A stretch of 63,300 bases of DNA from an uncultured beta proteobacterium (lineage in GTDB: Bacteria; Pseudomonadota; Gammaproteobacteria; Burkholderiales; Burkholderiaceae_C), in contig CAINUX010000001.1 of assembly GCA_903853895.1 (NCBI GenBank), forward strand, positions 1 to 63,300, in the 5' to 3' direction. The notes under the pieces are model-generated. The model was not told the DNA's origin, did no database searches, and saw only the letters and a program-made list of their open reading frames with translations. The stretch's first letter is position 1. Each line of letters opens with the position of its first letter. This document shows, one piece after another, positions 23,778 to 32,770 of the stretch. Made by a program: the position numbers and the translations under genes.

Positions 23778-24175
23778 CAACTAGCTCCTTGCATAACGGT
23801 TCCGAATTGCCGCACGGCTTGCAGCAACTGATCTTTGGTAAACGGTTTGGTCAAATAATCCTGCGCACCGACCATACGACCGCGCGCCTTGTCAAAAACC
23901 CCGTCCTTGGACGATAACATCACCACCGGGACGCCAGAATACTTGGCATTGCGTTTGATGATCGCGCAGGTCTGGTAGCCATCCAGCCGGGGCATCAGGA
24001 TGTCACAAAAAATCAGCTGCGGCTGGTAATCATTGACCTTGGCAAGCGCGTCAAAACCGTCCTCGGCCAACATCACTTCATGTCCTCCCTGCTTGAGGAA
24101 AATTTCGGCGCTACGGCGAATGGTGTTGCTGTCGTCAATGACCAGAACTCTGACAGTGTTGGCTGCGGTACTCAA
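23777..24175 (-). CDS. pilG: PilG: single-domain response regulator
   Basis: 132-residue receiver domain with VLVIDDSNTIRRSAEIFL at the N-terminus, phospho-acceptor Asp in LIFCDILMPRLDGYQ, Ser in VVMLSSKDGVFDKARGRMVG and Lys in YLTKPFTKDQL, a close match to PilG. The start is TTG 24175, with AGGAG 9 bases before it. It is expected to receive phosphate from ChpA and promote pilus extension. It is the second gene of the minus-strand cluster, 65 bp after the rubredoxin gene. Confidence 0.93.
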   Translation of the reverse strand: MSTAANTVRVLVIDDSNTIRRSAEIFLKQGGHEVMLAEDGFDALAKVNDYQPQLIFCDILMPRLDGYQTCAIIKRNAKYSGVPVVMLSSKDGVFDKARGRMVGAQDYLTKPFTKDQLLQAVRQFGTVMQGAS

Positions 24176-24240
24176 AAGGCGTTGCTCCTGATCATGTATG
24201 TTCTTCTACGGACAAACCAAGCGATTCACTCGCTGCGTAT

Positions 24241-24414
24241 TCAAAGCTGAACCATCTCAAAATCTTCTTTGCGCGCACCGCATTCAGGGCACGTCCAGTT
24301 CATCGGTACATTGGCCCAATGTGTACCGGGCGCGATTCCATGATCAGGGGCTCCTGCCGCCTCGTCATAAATCCAGCCGCAAATCAGGCACATCCACGTT
24401 TTTGTATCGCTCAC
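24241..24414 (-). CDS. rubredoxin (57 aa)
   Basis: A small gene found by reading the minus strand from GTG 24414 to TGA 24241-24243: 57 residues with both rubredoxin iron knuckles, MCLICGWIYDEAAG and WTCPECGARKEDFEMV, i.e. two C-x2-C-G pairs binding one Fe, plus the conserved aromatic residues (W7, Y16, W40). It is an electron carrier, cytoplasmic. It lies 65 bp before pilG on the same strand and head-to-head with thiD; its position in front of the pil-chp genes is, from memory, common in Comamonadaceae, but a functional link is not known. There is no strong ribosome site at the GTG; no better start exists in frame. Confidence 0.93.
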   Translation of the reverse strand: MSDTKTWMCLICGWIYDEAAGAPDHGIAPGTHWANVPMNWTCPECGARKEDFEMVQL

Positions 24415-24534
24415 AGCTTAAAGGGCCTTCGAATAGAATGCAAGGATTGTATCGAAGCAGCATTGGCAAAATGCCTCTCGCGAGCCCAAACCTTGCCATT
24501 CTGTCTGATGACAAACCCTAAGACAGGCCCCCTG

Positions 24535-25443
24535 ATGACGGCACTTCTCGACTCCAGCAGCGACCTAGAATCTGACGACGAAGGGCCGGCTGCCTGCGTC
24601 CTAGTCTTCAATGCCAATGACCCCAGCGGCGCGGGCGGTCTCACTGCCGATGTGACCGCCGTTGCCTCCGTGGGCGCCCATGCGCTGCCCATCCTGACCG
24701 GCAGCTACGCCCGTGACACTGCTGAGGTGTACGACCACTTCTGTATGGATGACGAAGCCGTTACCGAGCAGGCGCGCGCCATACTCGAGGACGTACCGGT
24801 CCTGGTCATCAAGGTCGGATTTGTGGGTTCGCCCGAGAACCTGAGCGCCGTCGCCGAACTGGCATCCGACTACTCGGACATCCCGCTCGTCGCCTACATG
24901 CCCGACCTTTCATGGTGGCAGGAAGACAAGATTGATATTTACCAGGACGCCCATACCGAGCTCGTACTGCCGCTAACCACCGTGTTGGTTGGAAACCACA
25001 GCACCCTGTGCCGATGGCTGCTGCCCGACTGGAGCGGGGAGCGCAGCCCCTCGGCGCGCGATATCGCCCGCGCGGCCAACGCGTACGGCGTGCCCTACAC
25101 CCTGGTGACCGGGATCCCCTTGCCGGACCAATTCATCGACAACGTCCTGTGCAGCCCGACTGCCGTGCTGTGCAGCAACAAGTTCGAACGCTTCGAAGCC
25201 GTATTTGCCGGAGCCGGTGATACGCTGTCGGCGGCACTGGCGGCCTTAATTGCCTGTGGTACCGAGCTCTCCGAATCCGCTACCGAGGCATTGAGCTACC
25301 TGGACCGTTGCCTCGAGAGCGGCTTCAGGCCCGGTATGGGCAATGTGTTACCGGATCGCCTGTTTTGGGCACACCCCGAAACCGACGACGAAGAACCCCA
25401 AGAATCCTCTTTTGAAATTTCGCCCAATGACACCCGACACTGA
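24535..25443 (+). CDS. thiD: ThiD-like hydroxymethylpyrimidine (phospho)kinase
   Basis: 302 residues from ATG 24535 (ATG 24508 would add nine). It shows the ribokinase-fold HMP-kinase pattern: [35 protein letters not shown] at the N-terminus (substrate site), a variable centre, and the phosphate/anion-hole [13 protein letters not shown] near the C-terminus with the catalytic Asp. ThiD phosphorylates hydroxymethylpyrimidine and its phosphate for thiamine synthesis. The acidic Asp/Glu-rich N-terminal 18 residues and C-terminal tail are unusual but, from memory, recur in Comamonadaceae. The end overlaps hemL by 17 bp in another frame, implying one transcript. Confidence 0.88.
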   Translation: MTALLDSSSDLESDDEGPAACVLVFNANDPSGAGGLTADVTAVASVGAHALPILTGSYARDTAEVYDHFCMDDEAVTEQARAILEDVPVLVIKVGFVGSPENLSAVAELASDYSDIPLVAYMPDLSWWQEDKIDIYQDAHTELVLPLTTVLVGNHSTLCRWLLPDWSGERSPSARDIARAANAYGVPYTLVTGIPLPDQFIDNVLCSPTAVLCSNKFERFEAVFAGAGDTLSAALAALIACGTELSESATEALSYLDRCLESGFRPGMGNVLPDRLFWAHPETDDEEPQESSFEISPNDTRH

Positions 25444-26731
25444 CCGCAACCTGCAACTGTTCCAACGCGCCCAAAAGGTCATCCCGGGCGGCGTCAACTC
25501 CCCCGTGCGCGCATTCAAGGCGGTCGGGGGCACGCCACGCTTTGTGTCCCGTGCTGAGGGATCCTATTTCTGGGACGCCAACGGCAAACGCTATATTGAT
25601 TACATCGGCTCGTGGGGTCCAATGATCCTCGGGCACGGCCACCCTGTCGTGGTCGATGCGGTGCGCAAGGCTGCTCTGGAAGGCTTTTCTTTTGGCGCCC
25701 CGACCGAGCGTGAAGTGGAACTGGCCGAAGAAATCCTCAGTCTCGTGCCCAGTATGGACATGGTGCGGCTGGTCAGCTCCGGCACCGAGGCCGGAATGAG
25801 CGCCATTCGCCTGGCCCGCGGAGCCACCGGGCGCAGCAAGATCCTCAAATTTGAAGGCTGCTACCACGGCCACGCTGATGCACTACTGGTCAAGGCAGGC
25901 TCGGGGCTGGCGACATTCGGCAACCCCACCAGCGCTGGCGTACCGGCCGAAGTGGTGCAACACACGCTGGTGCTGGAGTACAACAATATCCAGCAACTCG
26001 AGGAAGCCTTTGCCCTGCACGGCCCCGAGTTGGCCTGCCTGATGATTGAGCCGATCGCCGGCAACATGAACTTTGTGCGCGCCTCGGTGCCCTTCATGCA
26101 GCGCTGCCGTGAGCTGTGTACGCAATACGGCGCGCTATTTGTGTTCGATGAGGTCATGACCGGCTTTCGCGTCGCACTGGGTGGCGCCCAAAGCGTGTAC
26201 GCCAAGTCCATCCCGGGATTTGAGCCCGACATCACAGTAATGGGTAAGGTCATTGGCGGGGGCATGCCACTGGCAGCCTTTGGTGGCAAGCGCGCCGTGA
26301 TGGAGCAGTTGGCACCGCTGGGACCGGTCTACCAGGCCGGCACGCTGTCGGGCAATCCGGTCGCCACCGCATGCGGACTCGCCACCCTGCGCGAAATTCG
26401 CCGCCCCGGTTTCTACGAGGCACTGGGCGCCAAGACGCAAAGACTCATGGCTGGGCTGAAGGGCGCGGCGGACAAAGCTGGCGTTCCCTTCTGCGTGGAC
26501 AGTGAAGGCGGCATGTTCGGATTCTTCCTGTTTGACGCCTTGCCGCAAAACTACGCCAAGGTCATGACCACCGACAACAAGCGCTTCAACACGCTGTTCC
26601 ATGGCATGCTCGACCGCGGTGTGTACTTTGCGCCAGCGCTGTATGAGGCCGGGTTCATGAGCGCGGCACACACCGATGCCGATATTGCGTATTCCGTGCG
26701 TGCGGCGGAAGAAGTTTTTAAGTTGCTATAA
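25427..26731 (+). CDS. hemL: glutamate-1-semialdehyde 2,1-aminomutase
   Basis: 434 residues, PLP-dependent class III aminotransferase fold, converting glutamate-1-semialdehyde to 5-aminolevulinate for heme. Start ATG 25427 ([30 protein letters not shown]) is inside the thiD end. Signatures are [35 protein letters not shown], the PLP-lysine region [17 protein letters not shown], and [18 protein letters not shown]. The final codons Leu-Leu-stop (TTG CTA TAA) are part of repeat copy D, which therefore defines the C-terminus. Confidence 0.96.
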   Translation: MTPDTDRNLQLFQRAQKVIPGGVNSPVRAFKAVGGTPRFVSRAEGSYFWDANGKRYIDYIGSWGPMILGHGHPVVVDAVRKAALEGFSFGAPTEREVELAEEILSLVPSMDMVRLVSSGTEAGMSAIRLARGATGRSKILKFEGCYHGHADALLVKAGSGLATFGNPTSAGVPAEVVQHTLVLEYNNIQQLEEAFALHGPELACLMIEPIAGNMNFVRASVPFMQRCRELCTQYGALFVFDEVMTGFRVALGGAQSVYAKSIPGFEPDITVMGKVIGGGMPLAAFGGKRAVMEQLAPLGPVYQAGTLSGNPVATACGLATLREIRRPGFYEALGAKTQRLMAGLKGAADKAGVPFCVDSEGGMFGFFLFDALPQNYAKVMTTDNKRFNTLFHGMLDRGVYFAPALYEAGFMSAAHTDADIAYSVRAAEEVFKLL

Positions 26732-26768
26732 ATTGGATAGCAATAAGCCAAGCATTCTAGAGGGCTGT
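26725..26768 (+). repeat. interspersed repeat, copy D, at the hemL 3' end
   Basis: GCTATAAATTGGATAGC begins at 26725 and AGAGGGCTG at 26759 (34-nt register; first base of CGAGGG altered). The TAA inside the left arm (26729-26731) is the hemL stop codon. Confidence 0.8.
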
Positions 26769-26841
26769 CGACTAATTTCATTCACGGTGTTTTGATGACC
26801 CCCGCCAGTCAGGCGCTTTGTACAAGGCGCGCGGCGCGTCG

Positions 26842-27432
26842 TCAATCCGCGTAGTTCTCTGGAAAGAAGTGGCGCTCGATCAGCTCGATCAGGATGTGCA
26901 AGACCTTGATATGCAGTTCCTGGACCCGATCCGCGAAGGCGCCTCCCGCTGTGCAGACATAGACCGAGCTGAGCGGCTCCAGCCACTCACTGGGGCGCCC
27001 GCTCAGGATGATGACGCGCATGCCGATCGCCCTGGCAGTTTCCGCCGCGCGGATGATGTTCTTGCTGGTGCCGCTGGTACTCAAGGCCAGCAGACAGTCT
27101 TCGGGTCGCCCGTGGGCTTCGATGTAGCGTGAAAAAACTTGGTCATAGCCGTGGTCGTTGCCAACGCAGGTCAAATGCCCCGCATCACTGATGGCGGTCG
27201 CGGGTAGGGCCAGTCTGTCCTTGCGGTAGCGGCCCGTCAGCTCTTCCGCAAAATGCATGGCATCGCACATGGAACCGCCGTTGCCACACGCATACACGCG
27301 GCCCTTGGCCTCGAACGTGGTGATCAGCAGTTGCGCCGCTTGTTCCACGGTCGCCAGTGCGGCTGGGTTGGCCAACAAAGCTGCCAGCGCGGAAGAGGCT
27401 TCTTGCAGGCTGGAGGTGATGTGATTTTGCAT
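26842..27432 (-). CDS. gmhA: phosphoheptose isomerase (SIS domain)
   Basis: 196 residues from ATG 27432; the longer frame to 27468 has no better ribosome site. It is a sedoheptulose-7-phosphate isomerase of the GmhA type: CGNGGSMCDAMHFAEELTGRYRKDR holds the zinc-binding His and Glu, LSTSGTSKNIIRA binds phosphate, and VQELHIKVLHILIELIE gives the C-terminal His. The residue after GGS, His in E. coli, is Met here, but the metal ligands are kept. It starts ADP-heptose synthesis for lipopolysaccharide core. The paralogue DiaA, a DnaA-binding SIS protein, is the alternative; the full ligand set favours GmhA. It lies 339 bp after purH on the same strand. Confidence 0.85.
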   Translation of the reverse strand: MQNHITSSLQEASSALAALLANPAALATVEQAAQLLITTFEAKGRVYACGNGGSMCDAMHFAEELTGRYRKDRLALPATAISDAGHLTCVGNDHGYDQVFSRYIEAHGRPEDCLLALSTSGTSKNIIRAAETARAIGMRVIILSGRPSEWLEPLSSVYVCTAGGAFADRVQELHIKVLHILIELIERHFFPENYAD

Positions 27433-27771
27433 GGAGGGATTATCCTTTTCTAAAGATCCCCACAGCAAGCGCTGCTACAAAGACACGGCAAGCAAGCTGG
27501 GTTTGTATAGGCAGGTGGCGCAGGCCGGCAGTCCGGGTGTCCCTACGCCGGCCCCGATTCGCGGTTGCCACAGAGCGCGCGCACCAACCACCGCGTTAAC
27601 GAATCAACATCAGAGACCCGAAGCTGCCGCCCGCGAGGTGGGCCAGAGTAGGGATGCCCGGTCTGTCGGCCCGCCTACACGCTGGCACAAAAAGACTTCG
27701 CACACCAACCAGTTGCTACAAAAACAATAGCCACCCAGACACATTTCACGAGGGCTAGCAGCCAAAAAGAC
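27433..27771. other. 339-bp gap between purH and gmhA
   Basis: It contains repeat copy E near its right end and otherwise no ORF, RNA fold or strong promoter that I can support. A 99-codon plus-strand frame here has low-complexity composition and no ribosome site. Confidence 0.5.
27715..27758 (+). repeat. interspersed repeat, copy E
   Basis: GCTACAAAAACAATAGC begins at 27715 and CGAGGGCTAGCAGCC at 27749, the standard 34-nt register. It lies 14 bp beyond the purH stop codon. Confidence 0.85.
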
Positions 27772-29370
27772 TCAATGCCGGAAGTGTCGAACCCCGGAGA
27801 ACACCATGGCCACGCCGCGCTCGTTGGCCGCAGCGATCACCTCATCGTCACGCATGGAGCCACCAGGCTGGATGACACAGGTGGCACCCGCGTCGACCAC
27901 CACGTCCAGGCCGTCACGGAAGGGGAAGAAGGCGTCGCTGGCCACGACCGTTCCTGCCAGAGACAGGTTGGCATGGCCAGCCTTGATGCTGGCAATGCGG
28001 GCCGAGTCCAGGCGACTCATCTGGCCGGCGCCCACACCCATGGTCATGCCGCCCTTGCAGAAGACGATGGCGTTGGACTTGACGAACTTGGCCACCTTCC
28101 ACGCGAACAACAGGTCGTTCATTTCTTCGGCAGTCGGTTGCTTGGTGGTAACGACTCTCAGGTCGCTCAAAGCCAGCGCGTGGTTGTCGGCGGTCTGCAG
28201 CAGGATGCCGGAGCCTATGCGTTTCATGTCCATTGCGTTTCGGCCGTTGTCCCAATCAGTGGCACCACCCTTAGGCAAGTCAATCTGCAAAATGCGCACG
28301 TTGACCTTGGTCTTGAACACGGCCAGCGCTTCGGGGGTAAAGCTGGGCGCCATCAGCACCTCGACAAACTGCTTTGCAATTTGCTGGGCTGCGGCTTCGT
28401 CCAGCTCGGTGTTCAGCGCGATGATGCCGCCGAAGGCCGAGGTGGGGTCGGTCTGGAACGCCTTGCTGTAGGTCTCCAGCGCATTGGCACCCACCGCCAC
28501 GCCGCAGGGATTGGCGTGCTTGACGATGACACAGGCTGGGGTGTTGAAGCCCTTGACGCACTCCCACGCAGCGTCGGCGTCGGCGATATTGTTGTAGCTC
28601 AGCTCTTTGCCTTGCAGCTGCTTGGCCGTAACCAGCGAGCCGGGTTCGGGGTACAGATCGCGGTACAGCGCGGCGCTCTGGTGCGAGTTCTCGCCATAGC
28701 GCAGGTCCTGCACCTTGACGAAGCGGCCGTTGCTCTGGCCGGGGAACAAATCCAGCGTGGGTGCGGCGTCACCGGCGGGCACCGTGTCGCCGATCTGGAT
28801 CGCGGACAAGTAGTCGCTGATCGCGCCGTCGTATTGGCTGATGCGGTTGAAGGCTGCAATCGACAGGCCCAGCTTGGTCTTGTCGGACACGCGGCCAGCG
28901 GCTTTGAGTTCGTCAATCACGGTGGCGTATTGCGACGCGTCGGTCAGTACCGCCACGTCTTTCCAGTTCTTGGCGGCGCTGCGCACCATGGCCGGACCGC
29001 CAATGTCGATGTTTTCGATCGCATCTTCCAGCGTGCAGCCGGCCTTGGCGACGGTGGACTCAAACGGATACAGGTTCACCACCAGCACGTCGATGGTGTC
29101 GATGGCGTGCTCAGCTAGTGCAGCCATGTGGGCCGGCACATCGCGGCGCGCCAGCAGACCGCCATGCACTCGGGGGTGCAGGGTCTTGACGCGGCCGTCC
29201 AGCATTTCGGGAAAGCCCGTCATCTCGGCCACTTCGGTCACGGGCAGGCCTTTGTCGGCCAGCAGCTTGGCGGTGCCGCCCGTGGACAGCAGCTTGATGC
29301 CTTGTGCATGCAGGGCTTGCGCGAGTTCGACGATGCCGGTTTTGTCAGAGACAGAAAGTAGTGCGTTCAT
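27772..29370 (-). CDS. purH: bifunctional AICAR formyltransferase / IMP cyclohydrolase
   Basis: 532 residues, the last two steps of purine synthesis. The N-terminal cyclohydrolase part begins [21 protein letters not shown] and has STGGTAKLL and [16 protein letters not shown]. The C-terminal transformylase has [12 protein letters not shown] (catalytic Lys-His), [13 protein letters not shown] and the terminal [31 protein letters not shown]. Length and motif order are standard. It follows the dusB-fis pair on the same strand with a 72-bp gap; repeat copy E lies just after its stop. Confidence 0.97.
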   Translation of the reverse strand: MNALLSVSDKTGIVELAQALHAQGIKLLSTGGTAKLLADKGLPVTEVAEMTGFPEMLDGRVKTLHPRVHGGLLARRDVPAHMAALAEHAIDTIDVLVVNLYPFESTVAKAGCTLEDAIENIDIGGPAMVRSAAKNWKDVAVLTDASQYATVIDELKAAGRVSDKTKLGLSIAAFNRISQYDGAISDYLSAIQIGDTVPAGDAAPTLDLFPGQSNGRFVKVQDLRYGENSHQSAALYRDLYPEPGSLVTAKQLQGKELSYNNIADADAAWECVKGFNTPACVIVKHANPCGVAVGANALETYSKAFQTDPTSAFGGIIALNTELDEAAAQQIAKQFVEVLMAPSFTPEALAVFKTKVNVRILQIDLPKGGATDWDNGRNAMDMKRIGSGILLQTADNHALALSDLRVVTTKQPTAEEMNDLLFAWKVAKFVKSNAIVFCKGGMTMGVGAGQMSRLDSARIASIKAGHANLSLAGTVVASDAFFPFRDGLDVVVDAGATCVIQPGGSMRDDEVIAAANERGVAMVFSGVRHFRH

Positions 29371-29442
29371 TGGGAAAAGCGGACAGAGTTAATAAAAGGG
29401 GAGGTGGTGTCGGTCAGCCAATCACAATGGACGACCGGGCAC

Positions 29443-29679
29443 TCAATCGATCAGGCGGTGTTCGAGTAACTTTTTGCGTAGCGTGTTGCGGTTCAGGCCC
29501 AGCCACTGGGCCGCCTTGGACTGGTTGTGGTCGGCCTGTGCCATGACCACTTCCAGCAAGGGCTTTTCGACCGCCCGCACCAGCATCTCGTGCATGCCGC
29601 CAGGTTCGGTGCCACGCAGGTCACGGAAATACCCCTCCAGACTGGTGCGCACACAGTCTTCAATGAGCTTCTTGCTCAT
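29443..29679 (-). CDS. Fis-family DNA-binding protein (78 aa)
   Basis: A small regulator whose C-terminal half is a Fis helix-turn-helix: EVVMAQADHNQSKAAQWLGLNRNTLRKKLLEHRLI. The N-terminal part matches Fis from beta/gammaproteobacteria in length but lacks the clear beta-hairpin sequence of E. coli Fis, so it may act as a nucleoid-associated protein or a more specific regulator. Its ATG overlaps the dusB stop (ATGA), the conserved dusB-fis operon arrangement, which supports true orthology to Fis. Confidence 0.92.
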   Translation of the reverse strand: MSKKLIEDCVRTSLEGYFRDLRGTEPGGMHEMLVRAVEKPLLEVVMAQADHNQSKAAQWLGLNRNTLRKKLLEHRLID

Positions 29680-30725
29680 GTCGCAGTTTCCATCATGTTT
29701 CGTCCCTTCGTGTCGACCGTCACTCCCACAGCGGGAATTCGGTCCATTTGTTCGTTCAACTGGTCCAAAAATTGTGCGACCGCCGTGATCTGCGCAGCAC
29801 TGTCTTCCAGCGCATTCATGCGCGCGCGAAACGCTTCGCCGCCGGGCAGTTCACGCACATACCAGCCGATGTGCTTGCGCGCGGAGCGCACGCCGATGAA
29901 TTCTCCGTACAGGCTGTAGTGGTCGTGTAAATGCTCGACCAGCAGGCGCTTGACTTCACTGACAAGCGGCGGGGCGAGCGGTGTGCCCGTAGCCAAAAAA
30001 TGCCCTATCTCGCGGAAGATCCAGGGTCGACCCTGGGCGGCTCGGCCAATCATGATGGCATCCGCCCCGGTGGCCCGCAGCACGGCACGGGCCTTCTCGG
30101 GAGTAGTGATGTCGCCATTGGCGACGACGGGAACCTTGACTGCGGCCTTGACCGCGGCCACGGTGTCGTACTCGGCCTGGCCCTTGTAACCCTGTTCACG
30201 CGTTCGGCCGTGCACCGCCAGCATTTGCACACCCGCGGACTCGAACGCCTTGGCCAGCACGACCGCATTCTTGTGCGTCTGGCACCACCCGGTGCGCATT
30301 TTCAGGGTCACCGGCACCCGGTGTGGCACGCAGGCGGCGACCACGGCTTCGACGATGGACAGGGCCAGCGCTTCGTCCTGCATCAGGGCGGAGCCGGCCC
30401 ATTTGTTGCACACCTTCTTGGCCGGGCAGCCCATGTTGATGTCAATGATTTGCGCGCCACGTTCGATGTTGTAAACCGCCGCATCGGCCATCATCTGCGC
30501 CTCGGTGCCGGCAATCTGCACGGCAATGGGCCCGGGCTCGCCGTCGTGGTTGGCACGCCGCGATGTCTTCAGGGTATCCCACAGGTCGCGCCGGGAGGTC
30601 ACCATCTCGCTGACCGCATAGCCCGCCCCCAGGCGCTTGCACAGTTGGCGGAAAGGCCGGTCCGTCACACCCGCCATGGGTGCAACAAACAGGGAATTCG
30701 CCATAGCGAAGTGGCCGATATGCAT
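29676..30725 (-). CDS. dusB: tRNA-dihydrouridine synthase B
   Basis: 349 residues from ATG 30725 (MHIGHFAMANSLFVAPMAGVTDRPFR). TIM-barrel flavoenzyme reducing tRNA uridines to dihydrouridine. Motifs are FVAPMAGVTDRPFRQLC, IDINMGCPAKKVCNKWAGSALM with the catalytic Cys, VTLKMRTGW, LAVHGRTREQGYKG, ANGDI and IMIGRAAQGRPW. The upstream frame to 30809 has no support. It sits before fis with a 4-base overlap, as in enterobacteria. Confidence 0.96.
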   Translation of the reverse strand: MHIGHFAMANSLFVAPMAGVTDRPFRQLCKRLGAGYAVSEMVTSRRDLWDTLKTSRRANHDGEPGPIAVQIAGTEAQMMADAAVYNIERGAQIIDINMGCPAKKVCNKWAGSALMQDEALALSIVEAVVAACVPHRVPVTLKMRTGWCQTHKNAVVLAKAFESAGVQMLAVHGRTREQGYKGQAEYDTVAAVKAAVKVPVVANGDITTPEKARAVLRATGADAIMIGRAAQGRPWIFREIGHFLATGTPLAPPLVSEVKRLLVEHLHDHYSLYGEFIGVRSARKHIGWYVRELPGGEAFRARMNALEDSAAQITAVAQFLDQLNEQMDRIPAVGVTVDTKGRNMMETAT

Positions 30726-30841
30726 GCGGTAGTCGAATGGGATTGGGGTGGGGAGTAGCAAGCCGGGACGCGTGTCGGAAGCTATTCTAGCTGCCCAAAA
30801 TTTCAGCAATTGAAATCTTTACACGATTTGGTCCACTGCGC

Positions 30842-31354
30842 ATGCGTTGGCTGATCTACCGCAACGCCTACACTGTCAACATGCCCGCGTGGATCGAACA
30901 TTTACTTACCTTGCTGTCACTGCCCCACTACGGCCTGAGCACTGTGTTTCTGGTCTCGTTCATCTCCGCCACGCTGATCCCGCTGGGGTCCGAGCCCGTG
31001 GTCTATGGCGTCATCCACCTCAACCCGGACATGTTCTGGCCCGTGGTGCTGGTGGCCACCGCCGGCAACACACTGGGTGGCGCGGTGGACTGGTGGATGG
31101 GCTATGGCGCCCACAAGGTGGCGGACAAATACAGCCATTCGTCCCACCACGCCCGCGCCTTGGACTGGCTGAAAAAACTGGGTCCCAAGGCCTGCCTGCT
31201 GGCGTGGTTGCCGTTGGTGGGAGATCCGCTGTGCGCCGTGGCAGGCTGGCTCAAGCTGCCGTTCTGGCCCTGCCTGGTCTATATGGCGATTGGCAAATTT
31301 GCCCGCTACGTGACCATGACGGCCGCGGCGATCGGAGCCTTTGCTTTGTTCTAG
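30842..31354 (+). CDS. YqaA-family (SNARE/DedA-like) inner-membrane protein
   Basis: 170 residues (157 if translation begins at ATG 30881). Hydrophobic segments alternate with the DedA/SNARE-associated pattern: FLVSFISATLIPLGSEPVVYG, VVLVATAGNTLGGAVDWWMGYG (the G-x-x-x-G core), then LAWLPLVGDPLCAVAGWLKLPFWPCLVYMAIGKFARY with the conserved Gly/Arg. YqaA proteins are small DedA relatives, possibly lipid or ion transporters; substrate unknown. It stands alone, divergent from dusB with a 116-bp gap. Confidence 0.87.
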   Translation: MRWLIYRNAYTVNMPAWIEHLLTLLSLPHYGLSTVFLVSFISATLIPLGSEPVVYGVIHLNPDMFWPVVLVATAGNTLGGAVDWWMGYGAHKVADKYSHSSHHARALDWLKKLGPKACLLAWLPLVGDPLCAVAGWLKLPFWPCLVYMAIGKFARYVTMTAAAIGAFALF

Positions 31355-31487
31355 ATAGCTGCAAACACAAGCCCAAGCTGATTGGCGCTTTTTTTCCACA
31401 CGTTGCCAGAGACTCCCCAGAAGTGACCGTCTCGATCGCTGGCTGACTCAACCCACAATGCCTTCGCTACAAATGCTCCAACTTTTG

Positions 31488-31505
31488 TCTGCGATCACCG
31501 ACACG
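31488..31505. promoter_or_regulatory. GlrR-like box 1a (TGTC-N10-GACA)
   Basis: TGTCTGCGATCACCGACA is an imperfect palindrome matching TGTC-N10-GACA exactly. It differs by one base from the reverse complement of the box at 37329-37346. It lies 115 bp upstream of the -24 element at 31620. Confidence 0.75.
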
Positions 31506-31552
31506 CTAAGCCGTTGTTTTTAATCGGTATTTTCTGGGTCCATCAATACGCG

Positions 31553-31570
31553 TCGGCAAATAGCGACACC
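31553..31570. promoter_or_regulatory. GlrR-like box 1b (one mismatch)
   Basis: CGTCGGCAAATAGCGACA matches TGTC-N10-GACA except the first base. It starts 65 bp after box 1a; the second box of control region 3 starts 67 bp after its first. Confidence 0.5.
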
Positions 31571-31596
31571 TGACGGCGGCTAACAGATGCTCGTAC

Positions 31597-31634
31597 GTTG
31601 ATTTCATTGAGTTTATTTGTGGCACGGATCTTGG
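31597..31634 (+). promoter_or_regulatory. sigma54-like promoter 1 with conserved upstream block
   Basis: TGGCACGGATCTTGG (31620-31634) has the -24 GG and -12 spacing of sigma54 promoters, with G in place of the final C of TTGC. GTTGATTTCATTG (31597-31609) recurs at 37375 and 38403 ahead of the same element. The nearest downstream start codon is 31788, with the PEP-CTERM gene beyond it. Confidence 0.65.
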
Positions 31635-31787
31635 GTATAGGTCTGCTCCTCAACCAGGCATTCGCAAGAAACATAGGCAATGAACTGACAGGAATTCCAG
31701 CCAGGTGATAGGCCACTGGGGTACCGGGTTGGCAGTTGCAATGGCATGACCGGTTTGAGGCAGTTAACACAATTAAGGTAAACCACA

Positions 31788-31928
31788 ATGAAATCGAAAA
31801 AATTAGGGGCCATGTTGATGGCATTTGCAGCAACCGTCAGGATGTTAGCAATGCCCGCAAAAGCCAAATTGCCCGGCCGTGACATCAACGGGCAAGCGGT
31901 CGCGAATAACAGTGCGATCTTTTTGTAG
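31788..31928 (+). CDS. small exported peptide (46 aa), unrecognised
   Basis: ATG 31788 is preceded by AAGGT 9 bases upstream and opens a 46-codon frame. Residues 1-26 form a signal peptide (MKSKKLGAMLMA..., ending Pro-Ala-Lys-Ala), leaving about 20 mature residues (KLPGRDINGQAV...). I do not recognise a family. The signal resembles those of exported PEP-CTERM proteins, so it may be the stub of one, or a genuine short secreted peptide. It is the first reading frame after sigma54-like promoter 1 and lies 208 bp before the PEP-CTERM gene, in locally AT-rich DNA. Confidence 0.45.
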   Translation: MKSKKLGAMLMAFAATVRMLAMPAKAKLPGRDINGQAVANNSAIFL

Positions 31929-32136
31929 GAATATTCTGAAAAATATTTAAAAAAACACTCTGCTGGCTGCACAGATAAGCGATAAAAACGAGTTACACGG
32001 TGCAGCGTTTTCGCAACAATTTCAAGTAGTACAGCATCGCATCAATCTGATAGCAAGTGATGACATGTTCGTTGCTGCACTGACCATGAAACGCATTTTC
32101 CCAATCTCACATATTCAATCAAAAGTGAACATTCAT

Positions 32137-32730
32137 ATGAACTTCTTCAAAAAATTAATGCTAGTTGCTGTTGCTTCTTGCGCCTTTTCCGGGAACGCGA
32201 GCGCGGTCACCGTTTCCGGCATATTCGGCGCAGGGGGGTATGGCGTGATCGGCTTCAATACAGCTGGTGCTGTGGTTGACATGCAGTACAACAGTGGCAT
32301 CTTCGATTCTTGGTTTTCCTTGTTCAACAGCAGCGGTGCACACATCATCTCCAGCGATGACGAGAATTTTGGCAATGACAACTGGTCTCACAAATCACAC
32401 TTGACTCAGAATCTGGCCGCCGGCAACTACAGCCTCCTGGTTTCCTATTGCTGTCAAGCGGGCTTTGCAATGGATGATGGCACATCGGCGCCTACTGATG
32501 GGTTCAATAATGGCAACTACCTTGGGATTGGTAGCGCAATAACGCTTTTGGGTTTGCAAGCTCATCTGGATAACTATGATGGTTTAGGAATTCCTTCGGG
32601 TGCGGAGTACAACGTAACGATTACCAATGCCGAAATCGGCACCAATGATGTCCCAGAGCCAACTTCGCTCGCGCTTTTGGCCTTAGGGTTTGCGGGACTT
32701 GCCGTGGCGCGACGGAAGCAGTCTGCCTGA
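32137..32730 (+). CDS. PEP-CTERM sorting-domain protein
   Basis: 197 residues from ATG 32137 (an upstream in-frame ATG at 32065 would put sequence before the signal peptide). Residues 1-23 are a signal peptide (MNFFKKLMLVAVASCAFSGNASA). The mature part is Gly/Asn/Ser-rich and Cys-Cys occurs once (YCCQAG), with a DVxG-like beta pattern. The C-terminus is a canonical sorting signal: VPEPTSLALLALGFAGLAVARR, i.e. the PEP motif, a membrane span and a basic tail, processed by exosortase. Such proteins go to the surface and in Zoogloea-like bacteria help floc formation. No exosortase or polysaccharide genes are in the window. It probably belongs to the transcript starting near 31645. Confidence 0.9.
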   Translation: MNFFKKLMLVAVASCAFSGNASAVTVSGIFGAGGYGVIGFNTAGAVVDMQYNSGIFDSWFSLFNSSGAHIISSDDENFGNDNWSHKSHLTQNLAAGNYSLLVSYCCQAGFAMDDGTSAPTDGFNNGNYLGIGSAITLLGLQAHLDNYDGLGIPSGAEYNVTITNAEIGTNDVPEPTSLALLALGFAGLAVARRKQSA

Positions 32731-32754
32731 TCCAATTGAGAATCAAGCTACAAC

Positions 32755-32770
32755 GGGGGCTCTGGCTCCC
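32755..32770 (+). terminator. short GC hairpin after the PEP-CTERM gene
   Basis: GGGGGC pairs with GCTCCC around TCTG, 25 bases after the stop, followed by GCTTTCCATTCTT. The stem is short and the T-run broken, so this is only a candidate terminator. The rest of 32731-32980 holds nothing I can support. Confidence 0.35.

Larger units (their letters stand above)
31355..31787. other. 433-bp gap: putative GlrR-dependent control region 1
   Basis: No protein gene is supported. The region becomes AT-richer to the right and holds the two GlrR-like boxes (31488-31505, 31553-31570) and the sigma54-like promoter (31597-31634) listed separately, upstream of the small exported peptide gene at 31788. Confidence 0.6.

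Noticed and set aside
27431..27730. 99-codon plus-strand ORF between gmhA and purH
   Set aside because: No ribosome site, no recognisable fold, basic low-complexity composition, and its end runs into repeat copy E.
31543..31833. Minus-strand ORFs of 96-119 codons over the control region
   Set aside because: No ribosome site or domain; they cross the conserved promoter elements and the better-supported plus-strand small ORF.
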